Assembly: GCF_051133435.1 (NCBI RefSeq)
Contig: NZ_JBPGNY010000006.1
Span: 173,829 to 237,828 of the forward strand
From: JAAYAO01 sp051133435
Lineage (GTDB): Bacteria; Actinomycetota; Actinomycetes; Propionibacteriales; Propionibacteriaceae
DNA length: 64,000 nucleotides
Direction of reading: 5' to 3'
The notes beneath the pieces are model-generated. The model did no database searches. It was given only the letters and a program-made list of their open reading frames with translations, and was not told the origin of the DNA. Made by a program: the position numbers and the translations under genes. Shown here one piece after another: positions 8,344-17,132 of the stretch. The stretch's first letter is position 1. Every line of letters starts with the position of its first letter.

Positions 8344-9044
8344 GGGTGGCCGAGCAGTCGTGCGCGGTGTTGCGGACGCAGGTTCGCCGGGTCGAGCACG
8401 GTCAGGCAGACCAGGTCGTGGCCGAGTTCGTGTCCGGGGTTGCGGGCGGCGAAGAAAGCCGCATCCGGGTTGCGGACGGACATCTCGTCGACCCCGGCGA
8501 TACCGGGGCGCAGCCGGTCCTTGGGGTGTCGGTAGGCCAGCACGCCGGTGGCCGGGTCGTAGTCGTCGGGGTACAGCGCGCCGGCGTAGGCGTCCATGAT
8601 CCGGGCAGCCTCGCCCGGGGTGGGTGCGTGCCGGCTGGGCCAGTAGTCGGTGAAGAAGGTCGGCAGCAGGCGGTAGGTGCGTTGGCCCTTGCAGATCAAG
8701 AACCAGTACCAGGGTTCGTTGCGGGTGATGATGTAGCGGCGGGCGAAGGTTTGGAACAGCACCATGCCGCCCCAGTGTTCGGGGGCGATCACGGTGTCGC
8801 CGGAGAACACCCCGCGCACCACCCGTCCCCCGATGTCGAGGTCGAGGAATCGCTGGGTGCTGAAACCGCCGAGGCAGCCGTTCGGGTCGCGCAGCACGAT
8901 CACCTCGTCCTTGGCGGCCAGGTCGGCCTCGAACTGCGCCCGGTCGGTGTTGTCGTAGACCTGTTCCATGATCGCGAACATCCGGTCGCGGTCGGTGTCG
9001 GTGAGCGTGCTCGGGGTGAGGACGTCGCCGGTCAACTCAGCCAT
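8340..9044 (-). CDS. GNAT-like acyltransferase-related protein in radical SAM operon
   Basis: A 234-residue protein with a weak GNAT-like pattern: an N-terminal helix LTDTDRDRMFAIMEQVYDNT, strand VIVLRDPNGCLGGFSTQRFLDLDIGG, then GVFSGDTVIAPEHWGGMVLFQTFARRYI, where a pantetheine-binding loop would be expected, and WYWFLICKGQRTYRLLPTFF. The canonical acetyl-CoA loop is not obvious. Proteins of this kind, with a WYWF(L)ISKG-type motif, are often annotated only as hypothetical. It overlaps both neighbours (8 nt with the upstream radical SAM gene, 4 nt with GH3), so it must be expressed with them. It might supply an acyl transfer step after GH3 activation; that role is inference. Confidence 0.6.
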   Translation of the reverse strand: MAELTGDVLTPSTLTDTDRDRMFAIMEQVYDNTDRAQFEADLAAKDEVIVLRDPNGCLGGFSTQRFLDLDIGGRVVRGVFSGDTVIAPEHWGGMVLFQTFARRYIITRNEPWYWFLICKGQRTYRLLPTFFTDYWPSRHAPTPGEAARIMDAYAGALYPDDYDPATGVLAYRHPKDRLRPGIAGVDEMSVRNPDAAFFAARNPGHELGHDLVCLTVLDPANLRPQHRARLLGHP

Positions 9045-10401
9045 CGTCCCGCCTCGGGGTGGTTTGTTCGTGGTAGCCGAGTGCCATCGATTGCTTCTTG
9101 AACACCTCGCGGCGAAACAGCGGGTTGTAGGCGACGAAGTTGGCGAATCGGATGGGATTGCGCAGGTTGGTTCGGGGTTCGGCCAGCCGCCGCAGGATCG
9201 AGCCGACGCTGTTGGTTCTGGCCCGGCAGGCGAATCCGATTCGGGTCAGTTCGTCCGGCGGCATATTCGCCGGCAGGAAGGCGGCGTGGTTGAACCGGTA
9301 GTCGGGGTGCAGCCACCATTGCCCGTCGTAGAGCAGCCGGCCCTGTTCGGCCAGGTCGTCGTAGAGCGCCGTGCCCGGGTAGGGCATCAGGATGTTGTAG
9401 GCGGCGAAGGTGAACTTGTTCTCGATCGCGAACCGGCAGGTGGCTCGGATCGATTCGACGGTGTCGGCGTCGTGGCCGATGGTGAACGCCGCCCAGGTCT
9501 GCAGACCGAGGCGACGCAACTGGTCGATCGCGCCCGCGTATTGGTTGGCGGCCTCGGCCCGATTGACCGCCTTGCGCATACCGATCAGCGAGTCGGTGTT
9601 GATCGATTCGAAGCCGATCACATTGCCCTGGCACCCGCTGCGCACCATCAGGTCCATCAGTTCGGCATCGCGCAGCATGTCGAGGCTGGCCTGGCTGACC
9701 CAGCGCACCTTCAGCGGAATCAGGGCGGCGAACAGTTCCTTGGCCGCCTCGTGGTCGGCGGTGATGTTGTCGTCGACGAAGAACAGGTAGCGGCGTTTCT
9801 GGGCGCGGATCTCATCGATCACCTCGGCCACCGGACGGTGTTGGTGGGAGCGGTCGAAGAACACGCTGGTCGCACAGTAGCTGCACCGGTACCGGCAGCC
9901 GCGCGAGTACTGCAGCAGGGTGATCGGCAGGTATCCCTTGCCGCGGAACAGGTCGCGGCGGGTGCGGCCGTGGTGTTGCGGTGGCCGGGCGATGTGACCG
10001 TCGTAGCGGGCCTGCAACCGTCCGGCGGCGGCGTCGTCGAGCACCGTCGACCACACCGCCTCGGCGTCCCCGGTGATCACCGCATCGCAGTAGCCGGCCA
10101 CTTCGTCGGGAATCAGCGTGGGGTGCATGCCACCCATCACCACCGGCACTCCGCGGCGCCGGTACTGTTCGGCGATCTCGTAGGCGCGGCGGGCGGTGAA
10201 GGTCTCCACCGTCAGCGCCACGAGGTCGGTGGGCAGGTCGTAGTCGATGGTCTCGCTGCGGTCGTCGACCAGGGTGATCTCGACCTCGGACGGGGTGAGC
10301 CCGGCCAGTACACCGAGTTGCAGCGGCTCCATCCTCCCGGAATCGACATACCGTTTCGTGCCGCGGCGTCCCATATTGGGTTTGATCAGGGTGAGCCTCA
10401 T
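9037..10401 (-). CDS. B12-binding domain radical SAM protein (second)
   Basis: A 454-residue enzyme of the same architecture as its neighbours: a cobalamin-binding domain with VVMGGMHPTLIPDEVAGYCD, an iron-sulfur motif at Cys169/173/176 (RGCRYRCSYC), FFVDDNITADHEAAKELF, VIGFESINTDSLIGM and MPYPGTALYDDLAEQGRLL. It keeps the WWLHPDYRFNHAAFLPANMPP equivalent of the shared C-terminal motif. Translation upstream of the chosen ATG stays open for 293 codons but is an out-of-frame shadow of the next gene; MRLTLIKPNM matches the N-termini of the paralogues. Start and stop overlap the neighbouring genes by 4 and 8 nt. Confidence 0.88.
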   Translation of the reverse strand: MRLTLIKPNMGRRGTKRYVDSGRMEPLQLGVLAGLTPSEVEITLVDDRSETIDYDLPTDLVALTVETFTARRAYEIAEQYRRRGVPVVMGGMHPTLIPDEVAGYCDAVITGDAEAVWSTVLDDAAAGRLQARYDGHIARPPQHHGRTRRDLFRGKGYLPITLLQYSRGCRYRCSYCATSVFFDRSHQHRPVAEVIDEIRAQKRRYLFFVDDNITADHEAAKELFAALIPLKVRWVSQASLDMLRDAELMDLMVRSGCQGNVIGFESINTDSLIGMRKAVNRAEAANQYAGAIDQLRRLGLQTWAAFTIGHDADTVESIRATCRFAIENKFTFAAYNILMPYPGTALYDDLAEQGRLLYDGQWWLHPDYRFNHAAFLPANMPPDELTRIGFACRARTNSVGSILRRLAEPRTNLRNPIRFANFVAYNPLFRREVFKKQSMALGYHEQTTPRRDDG

Positions 10402-11699
10402 CGCCGTTCCCCCAACAGTTCGCCCTGTTTGGCCCGGATCTCGCGCCGGGAGATGGTGTTCGCAGCCAAGTGCAGACCCAGCCGCATCGGGGTACCGGCG
10501 TTGGCCAGGGCCCGGCGGGCGATGCCGCGGCGGGAGTAGAACCCGAAGCGGGCCGCCCGGCAGCTCGCGGTCAGTTCGGCCGGGGACATCCGGGCCGGGA
10601 CGTAGGTGGCCTCGCCGTAGCGGTAGTTCTCGTCCAGCCACCACCGGTCGTGCAGCAGCCGGCCCTCGTCGCGGAGCCGGTCGAACAGTTCGGTGCCGGG
10701 CATCGGGGTGAGCGGGTTGAAGTTGGCGATCGAGAACCCGTGCCGGGTCGCGAACTCCCGAATCGCACCCGCGGTGTCGACCGTGTCGTGGTCGTAGCCG
10801 ATCACGAAGGTGCCGTAGATCATCAGCCCGGCGCGTTTGATCGTGTCGATCACCCGTTGGTAGTCGCCGGCGCGCAGGTTGGCACCCTTGCGCATCTGTT
10901 TCAGATTGTCGCGGTCGAGGGATTCGAAGCCGATCAGCACCATCAGGCAGCCGGCGCGACGCATCAACCGCAGCAGCTCGGCGTCCTCGGCGATGTCCAT
11001 CGAGATCTGGCAGACCCATCGTTTGCGCAGCGGGACGAGGGCTTCGAACAGTTCCCGGGCCCGCTGCCGGTCGGCGAAGAGGTTGTCGTCGACGAAGAAC
11101 AACTGCTTCTCGGGACGGGCGGTGATCTCGTCGACGATGACGTCCAGGGGTTTGGTGCGGATGCCGCGGCCGTAGAAGGCGTGGATCGAGCAGAAGTCGC
11201 AGGTGTAGCGGCAGCCCCGGCTGAACTGCACCACGCCCAGGGGTGGGTAGCCCCGTCGCCGGAAGGGTTCGGTCCGGCACGGTGCATGGGCCAGGTCTGT
11301 GTGGTTGTCGGCTTCGTAGCGCGGTTGCAGCCGGCCGGCGGCGAGGTCGGCCAGCACCTGCGGCCAGGTGTCCTCGGCGTCCCCGATCACCACCGCGTCG
11401 GCGTGTTCGCCGGCTTCTTCGGGGCAGGCGGAGGGGTGATAGCCGCCGAGAATCACCGGGATGCCGCGCTGCCGGTGTCGGTCGGCGATCGCGTAGGCGT
11501 GCCGGGCGGTGTAGGTCTGGACGGTGATCGCGACCGCGTCGGCTTCGAAGATCTCGGGGATCTCGTCGACCATGCCGTCGTGGAAGGTGATGTCGACCTC
11601 GTCGGGGGTGACCGCGGAGATCACCGAGAACACCAGGGGTTGCAGCGCATCGGCACTCGGCCGCCGGGTCATCCCGGGACGGACGAAGGCGACGTGCAT
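10398..11699 (-). CDS. B12-binding domain radical SAM protein (first gene of operon)
   Basis: A 433-residue cobalamin-dependent radical SAM enzyme that opens the operon. The B12-binding domain shows VILGGYHPSACPEEAGEHAD. Cys163/167/170 form the CxxxCxxC cluster motif (RGCRYTCDFC), followed by LFFVDDNLFADRQ, LIGFESLDRDNLKQM and LTPMPGTELFDRLRDEGRLL. The C-terminal WWLDENYRYGEATYVPARMSP is nearly the same as in the paralogue at 4041. A strong GAGGAGG lies 5 nt upstream of the ATG, and a TAGACT -10 box is about 46 nt further upstream. The paralogy suggests duplication followed by specialisation, giving several successive radical steps on one scaffold. Confidence 0.9.
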   Translation of the reverse strand: MHVAFVRPGMTRRPSADALQPLVFSVISAVTPDEVDITFHDGMVDEIPEIFEADAVAITVQTYTARHAYAIADRHRQRGIPVILGGYHPSACPEEAGEHADAVVIGDAEDTWPQVLADLAAGRLQPRYEADNHTDLAHAPCRTEPFRRRGYPPLGVVQFSRGCRYTCDFCSIHAFYGRGIRTKPLDVIVDEITARPEKQLFFVDDNLFADRQRARELFEALVPLRKRWVCQISMDIAEDAELLRLMRRAGCLMVLIGFESLDRDNLKQMRKGANLRAGDYQRVIDTIKRAGLMIYGTFVIGYDHDTVDTAGAIREFATRHGFSIANFNPLTPMPGTELFDRLRDEGRLLHDRWWLDENYRYGEATYVPARMSPAELTASCRAARFGFYSRRGIARRALANAGTPMRLGLHLAANTISRREIRAKQGELLGERR

Positions 11700-11745
11700 C
11701 CGGCCTCCTCGCTGAGTCGGCCCCGGCGCGGAGCCTGGTGGCGTC

Positions 11746-11751
11746 AGTCTA
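11746..11751 (-). promoter_or_regulatory. Putative -10 box of the radical SAM/GH3 operon
   Basis: Read on the minus strand, TAGACT lies 46 nt upstream of the first ATG of the seven-gene operon, in the 115-bp gap after the glutamate dehydrogenase gene. It fits the TANNNT pattern seen at other starts in this window. No clear -35 is visible. Confidence 0.35.
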
Positions 11752-11814
11752 TCCGGGCGGGTTTCCGGCCGCCGGACGCGGTGTTGCGTAAACGCCGGTC
11801 ACGGATTCCGCGAG

Positions 11815-14800
11815 TCAGGCCAGCAGCAGCCGGATCGTGCGCAGGGCCATCGACATGCGGGCCAGGGTCGAGCCCTCCGAGGTGATCTCGGCCAGTTCGG
11901 CGGCCTCGCGTTCGAACCCGCCGGAAGCCGCCACCCAGTCGGCCAATGCTGCTGCGCTGTCGTCGGAGTCGGGCGCACGATCCAGCACCGAGCGGGTGAG
12001 GTCGGCCTGCAGCCGGGTGAGGTCGTCGCGCAGGACCGTGCGCGCCATCGCGTCCCAGCGGCTGGTGACGGGCAGTTCGTCGATCCGGTCGTAGACCCGG
12101 TCGAGGCCGAGTTCTGCGGTCAGTCCGAAGAACACCCGGGCCACCAGGTCGAGCGGCCGGTCAAGCTTGCCGGCCAGGTCGACGATCGCCAGGGCAAGGT
12201 GCCGGTAGGGGGCGGTCGCTGTGGTGTGCGCCAGGCTGCGGGACACCCCGTCGGCGGTCAGCGAGTCGAACACCTGACTGGTCTGTTCGCGGATGTGCGG
12301 GGTCGCCAGGTCGTCGAACAAAGCCCAGACCGTATCGACCGCCTCGCTGAACACGGCCGCTTCATCCTCGATGGCGAGGTCACCTCGGCGGCTGAGCAAC
12401 AGCCAGCGGGTGGCGTATTCGACCATGCGGCGCAGGGCGACCCGAATCCGTACTTCGGTCTGCGCCGGGATCGTGGCTTCGTCGAGCTGCTGTTCGCTGC
12501 AGTCGACCGAGAAGATCGTGCGGGCGGCCACGTGGGCGCGGACGAGGTCGGCGATGGTGGTGCCGGTCTCGTGCGCCAGCCTGCTGTAGCCGGTGATGCC
12601 CTGGCTGTTGACGAAGCGGTTCACCGTCACCGTGGTCACGATCTCGCGCCGCAGCGGATGGGCCTGCAGGGCGTCGGCGTAGCGGTCGGTGCGCAGTGGG
12701 GTCGGGAAGTAGGTGACCAGTTGGTCGGCCAGGTAGGGGTCATCGGGCAGGCTCGATTCGTTGACGATCCCGGCCAGGTGGATCTTCGTCCAGGCCAGCA
12801 GCATCGCCAGTTCGGGGCGGGTGAGGCCGTCCCCGTCGGCGAGTCGGCGGTTCATCTCCGTCCGGCTCGGCAGTGATTCCAGGTGACGGTCGAGCAGGCC
12901 GACCTTCTCCAGGGAACGCATCCATGCCTCGTGGGCACCCGCAATGTCGGAGCCCTGACCCAGTTCGGTGGACAGCGCGATGTTCTGGTCGACGTTATTG
13001 GCCAACACCAGGTGGCCGATCTCGTCGGTCATCGACGCCAGAAGTTCGGTGCGCGCCTCGGGTTCGAGTCGACCGGCCTCGACTTCGGGGGCCAGTAACA
13101 CCTTGATGTTGACCTCGTGGTCGGAGGTGTCGACCCCGGCGGAATTGTCGATGAAATCGGTGTTGATCCGGCCACCGGCGTGGGCGAACTCAACCCGGCC
13201 GCGTTGGGTACAGCCCAGGTTGCCGCCCTCACCGACGATCCTGACCCGCAGGTCGCGGCCGTCCACCCGCACCGCGTCGTTGGCCCGGTCGCCCACCTCG
13301 GCGTGGGTCTCGTCCGAGGCCTTCACATACGTCCCGATGCCGCCGTTCCACAACAGATCAACCGGGGCGAGCAGAATCGCGCGGATCAGTTCGTTCGGGG
13401 TCAGCGCCCCCACGTCGGGGTCGAGGCCCAGAACGTCGCGCACCTGCTCGGTGATCGGGATCGACTTCGCGGTGCGGGAATGGACCCCACCACCGGGTGA
13501 GATCAGAGACTTGTCGTAGTCGTCCCAAGTCGACCGCGGCACCTCGAACAGCCGCCGGCGCTCGGCGTGGGAAGCGGCCGGGCACGGATCGGGGTCGAGG
13601 AAGATGTGCAGGTGGTTGAAGGCGGCCACCAGTTTGGTGTGTTCGCTGAGCAGCATGCCGTTGCCGAAGACGTCGCCGGCCATGTCGCCGATTCCCACAC
13701 AGGCGAAGTCCTCGGTCTGGCAGTCGATGCCCTCTTCGTAGAAGTGGCGTTTCACCGACTCCCAGGCCCCGCGGGCGGTGATGCCCATGCGCTTGTGGTC
13801 GTAGCCGTTCGAACCGCCGGCTGCGAAGGCGTCGCCGAGCCAGAAGCCCCGCTCCACCGCGATCCGGTTGGCTGTGTCGGAGAACGTCGCGGTGCCCTTG
13901 TCGGCGGCCACCACCAAGTAGCTGTCGTCGCCGTCGTGGCGCACCACATCGGGTGGCGGCACGACCACCCCGTCGACGAGATTGTCGGTCAGGCTGAGCA
14001 GCGAGCCGATGAAGATCTCGTAGCAGGCCACGCCCTCGGCCAGCCAGGCGGCGCGGTCGCTGCGCGGGTCGGGCAGCCGCTGCGGCACGAAACCGCCCTT
14101 CGCCCCGACGGGCACGATGACGGTGTTCTTGACCATCTGCGCCTTGACCAGACCGAGCACCTCGGTGCGGAAATCCTCCGCCCGGTCCGACCAGCGCAAG
14201 CCGCCGCGGGCGACGGGGCCGAATCGCAGGTGGATGCCTTGGACGCGCGGGCTGACCACGAAGAACTCGTGCATCGGGCGCGGCTCCGGCAGCAGGTCGA
14301 GTTCGGGCGGGGAGATCTTGAAGGCGAGTGCGGGTTGATCGGCGGCGAAGGCATTGGTGCGCTTGATCGCCCGCAGGACGGCTACGAACATTCGCAGGAT
14401 GCGGTCCTGGTCGAGGCTTTCGACCGCGTCCAGGGCACGCAGCAGGCCATTGACCCGATCATCGAAGGCCCGGTCCCGGGCGGTGGCGTGGTCGTACTGG
14501 TCGGGGTCGAAGCGGGTTTCGAAGGCCGCCACCAGGGCGGCCGCGATGCCCGGGTTGGCGTTGAGGGCCGTCGCCACATAGGTCTGGCTGAAGGGGATGC
14601 CGGCCTGTTGCAGGTACCTGGAGATGCCGCGCAGCCAGCTCACCTGTACCCACGTCAAGCGCGCGCTCATCACCAGCCGGTTCAGATTCCCGGCCGACGA
14701 GCGTCCGGTGTAGGAGGCTTCGAAGGCCTCGGCGAACCGGGCCCGGTCGGCCAGGGTCCAGTCGTCGAGGGTCTGTCCCGGTGGGAATGTGAAGCCGAAG

Positions 14801-16431
14801 TCGTAGACATGGACGGGTTCGCCCCGCAGGTCCCAGACGAAGGGCTGTTCGTCGATGACGCTGAGGCCCAGCGCGTCCAGGTGCGGCATGACCCGCGAGA
14901 GCGACATCGTGCCCCGGGTGATCACCTTGAAGCGCATGTCGGCCGGGTCGACGGCCCGGTCGGGTTTGAACATCGCGAACCGGAGATCGTCCGGTTCGGC
15001 CAGGGTGTTGGCCAGGCGCAGGTCGGCCAGCGCCTGTTTGGCGGTGTAGGCGGCCTTGAAGGCCTCACCGAACTCGACGCCCCGCTCCTCGGCGGGCAGG
15101 GTCTCGGCGACGTCGTTGAAGTCGTCGTCCCAACTGCGTGCGACGTGGGCGACCTCGGCTTCGATCGCGGCCAGGTCGAGTTCGGGTTCGGGTGCGCCGT
15201 CGGGTCGCTTCACCAGCAGCAACAGGCGCGCCATCGCGCTCTCGTTGACCAGCGCACGGAAGTCGATGTTCTCCGCGCCGAAGCGTTCCTGCAGTACTGC
15301 GGTGATCCGCTCGCGGGTGACCGTCCGGTATTTCTCCCGTGGCACGTAGACGAAGCACGACCAGAACCTGCCGTGTGGGGCGCGTTGCACCAGCAGGCGG
15401 GTGTGGCGTTGCCGTTGGACGGCCGCGGTGCGGCGCACCAGTGAGACGAGGTCGTCGATCGAGTCGGCGAACCAGTTGTCACGTGGCAGGGAGGCCATCG
15501 CCTCCCGGGTCAACTGGCCGTTGTGGGACGAGGGGTCGACCGCGAGTTCGTCCCACACCCAGTTGGCCTTGTCGCGCACCAGCGGGATCGATTCGACCGG
15601 TTCGGAGTAGGCGTGCGAGGTCCACAGGCCGAGGAAGCGTCGCTCGCCGATCAACCGTCCGTCGTGGTCGTAATCGCGGAGGGAGACGTAGTCGAGGTAG
15701 CCGGTGCGATGCAGCGGTGACCTGCGGGAGTCCTTGGTGATCACCATGACCTGGGGGTCTTCGGTGATCCGGGTGGCGTTGAAGGGGTCGGGGCCCGCGT
15801 CCCGCAGCAGGCCCAGGCCGCTGCCGGGCACAGGGGTGAAGGTGTCGCCGTCGACGGTGTATTCGCGGTAGCCGACCAGCTCGAAGCGGCCGTGGGCCAT
15901 CCATCGCAGCAGGTCGGTGATCCTGCGCACCCAGGCCGCCACGACGGGCTGTGGGCTCTCGTCGAGATGGTGGATCACCGACAGGAGCCGTCGGTGCATC
16001 GCGGGCCGGTCGTCATGGGCGACCCGGGAGGCCGCGAGACCTTCCTCGATGCCCGCTTGCAGGGCCGGACGCAGTTCGTCCGCCGCGGTGCCCAGGGGCG
16101 GGTAGGCCTCCACCTCGAGCCACGATTCGGCCCCCGCACCGGGTGTCTCGTGGGCCCGGAGGTGCTGCAGAATGCCGTCGGTGTCGCGCTGCACGGCCAG
16201 CACCGGGTGGTCGATCCGCCGGGTCGTCCAGCCCTGATCGGTGAGCACCATCAGCACCGTGTCGACGATGAAGGGCCGGTCGTCGGTGACCACCTGCACC
16301 AACGTCGGCCCGCCGGCGCCACGTCCGTCCGTCCGCTGACTCGGCGTCGTCACCGCGACCAGGTCGACCCCGGCCGCCCGCACCCGACCCATCCGCTCCA
16401 GCTCCTCGGACACCGTGACGACGGCTGACAT
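11815..16431 (-). CDS. gdh: NAD-specific glutamate dehydrogenase (large, class III/IV type)
   Basis: A 1,538-residue NAD-dependent glutamate dehydrogenase converting glutamate to 2-oxoglutarate and ammonium. The N-terminal third has regulatory ACT-like segments (VQVVTDDRPFIVDTVLMVL). The catalytic core follows: PVARGGLRWSDRAEDFRTEVLGLVK, the lysine-containing VIVPVGAKGGFV, IGDMAGDVFGNGMLLS and the nucleotide-binding VRIVGEGGNLGCTQRGRVE, with INTDFIDNSAGVDTSDHEVNIK, all characteristic of the 160-180 kDa family. The start MSAVVTVSEELERMG is chosen because GGGAG lies about 7 nt upstream; longer in-frame extension encodes low-complexity sequence. In actinobacteria this enzyme mainly degrades glutamate under carbon limitation and is controlled by the GarA/Odhl FHA protein, not seen here. 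Confidence 0.93.
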   Translation of the reverse strand: MSAVVTVSEELERMGRVRAAGVDLVAVTTPSQRTDGRGAGGPTLVQVVTDDRPFIVDTVLMVLTDQGWTTRRIDHPVLAVQRDTDGILQHLRAHETPGAGAESWLEVEAYPPLGTAADELRPALQAGIEEGLAASRVAHDDRPAMHRRLLSVIHHLDESPQPVVAAWVRRITDLLRWMAHGRFELVGYREYTVDGDTFTPVPGSGLGLLRDAGPDPFNATRITEDPQVMVITKDSRRSPLHRTGYLDYVSLRDYDHDGRLIGERRFLGLWTSHAYSEPVESIPLVRDKANWVWDELAVDPSSHNGQLTREAMASLPRDNWFADSIDDLVSLVRRTAAVQRQRHTRLLVQRAPHGRFWSCFVYVPREKYRTVTRERITAVLQERFGAENIDFRALVNESAMARLLLLVKRPDGAPEPELDLAAIEAEVAHVARSWDDDFNDVAETLPAEERGVEFGEAFKAAYTAKQALADLRLANTLAEPDDLRFAMFKPDRAVDPADMRFKVITRGTMSLSRVMPHLDALGLSVIDEQPFVWDLRGEPVHVYDFGFTFPPGQTLDDWTLADRARFAEAFEASYTGRSSAGNLNRLVMSARLTWVQVSWLRGISRYLQQAGIPFSQTYVATALNANPGIAAALVAAFETRFDPDQYDHATARDRAFDDRVNGLLRALDAVESLDQDRILRMFVAVLRAIKRTNAFAADQPALAFKISPPELDLLPEPRPMHEFFVVSPRVQGIHLRFGPVARGGLRWSDRAEDFRTEVLGLVKAQMVKNTVIVPVGAKGGFVPQRLPDPRSDRAAWLAEGVACYEIFIGSLLSLTDNLVDGVVVPPPDVVRHDGDDSYLVVAADKGTATFSDTANRIAVERGFWLGDAFAAGGSNGYDHKRMGITARGAWESVKRHFYEEGIDCQTEDFACVGIGDMAGDVFGNGMLLSEHTKLVAAFNHLHIFLDPDPCPAASHAERRRLFEVPRSTWDDYDKSLISPGGGVHSRTAKSIPITEQVRDVLGLDPDVGALTPNELIRAILLAPVDLLWNGGIGTYVKASDETHAEVGDRANDAVRVDGRDLRVRIVGEGGNLGCTQRGRVEFAHAGGRINTDFIDNSAGVDTSDHEVNIKVLLAPEVEAGRLEPEARTELLASMTDEIGHLVLANNVDQNIALSTELGQGSDIAGAHEAWMRSLEKVGLLDRHLESLPSRTEMNRRLADGDGLTRPELAMLLAWTKIHLAGIVNESSLPDDPYLADQLVTYFPTPLRTDRYADALQAHPLRREIVTTVTVNRFVNSQGITGYSRLAHETGTTIADLVRAHVAARTIFSVDCSEQQLDEATIPAQTEVRIRVALRRMVEYATRWLLLSRRGDLAIEDEAAVFSEAVDTVWALFDDLATPHIREQTSQVFDSLTADGVSRSLAHTTATAPYRHLALAIVDLAGKLDRPLDLVARVFFGLTAELGLDRVYDRIDELPVTSRWDAMARTVLRDDLTRLQADLTRSVLDRAPDSDDSAAALADWVAASGGFEREAAELAEITSEGSTLARMSMALRTIRLLLA

Positions 16432-16526
16432 AGCGCTCCCTTGCTCTTTGTCCCTGCCGGTCACGCTAACGGGCCGAACCCCGCCTGGGAACCATAGACG
16501 CGCACGGACGACGGGCCCGGCCCGAC

Positions 16527-17126
16527 TCAGGTTCGCGCGGATTGCTGTTCGGGTGGATACGTGATCGTGCCGTCCTCGTTGACCACCGGCTCGGCACCCC
16601 AGGCGCCCAGCACATGTCGACGCGGTGCGGCGGTGGTCGACAGATGCCACACCGTCCAGCCCCGGGCGGTGAGGCTGTTGGCGATCAACGACCGGTGACA
16701 GCGCCAGGGCATCGGTTCGCCGCACATGATCACGACGTTGCGGTGCGCGGCCAGTTCTTGCAGCCGGTGCAGGCCCTCGCGATAGGCCTCGGTGAGGGTG
16801 TAGTCGGCGTAGTTCTTGAAGCTGGTGTTCTGCCAGCCGGCGTTGATCTCGGGCTGCACCTCGTGCTGCTTGGCGCGTCGGCCGCCCAGTTCGGGCAGGT
16901 GCAGATAGTCGAGGCCGGCTTCAGGGAGCCAGGTGCGCAGCGCGTCAGCACCGAATTGGGGGCTGCGCCGCGAGCCCGGGTGTGAGCGCACATCGACCAC
17001 GGTCTCGATGTCCTCCGCCCGGAGGGTGTGCACGAAGTCACCCTGCGGGCAGACCCAGTGACCGATCGTCCAGATGGTCGGTGCGGTTTCGTCGGTGCTG
17101 TCGGGTGTCGTCGGCTGATCGGGCAT
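16527..17126 (-). CDS. DUF488 domain-containing protein
   Basis: A 199-residue DUF488 protein. It shows IWTIGHW near the start, the VVDVRSHPGSRRSPQFG block, LPELGGRR, and VVIMCGEPMPWRCHRSLIANSL, which is the conserved Cys-x-E-x-x-x-x-CHR signature of the family. The biochemical role is not established; the cysteine/histidine motif suggests a metal- or nucleotide-dependent activity. Six bases separate it from the gene upstream (17133-17768) on the same strand, so the two are probably co-transcribed. Confidence 0.85.
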   Translation of the reverse strand: MPDQPTTPDSTDETAPTIWTIGHWVCPQGDFVHTLRAEDIETVVDVRSHPGSRRSPQFGADALRTWLPEAGLDYLHLPELGGRRAKQHEVQPEINAGWQNTSFKNYADYTLTEAYREGLHRLQELAAHRNVVIMCGEPMPWRCHRSLIANSLTARGWTVWHLSTTAAPRRHVLGAWGAEPVVNEDGTITYPPEQQSART

Positions 17127-17132
17127 CGCCGC

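Noticed and set aside
10402..11280. N-terminal extension fusing the second radical SAM gene to a longer protein
   Set aside because: The extension is an out-of-frame reading of the upstream radical SAM gene with Arg/Pro-rich shadow sequence; the paralogues all begin with M-x-(hydrophobic)4-P at the internal ATG.
13567..15444. A 625-codon open frame on the plus strand
   Set aside because: It is the antisense shadow of the glutamate dehydrogenase gene and has no family features.
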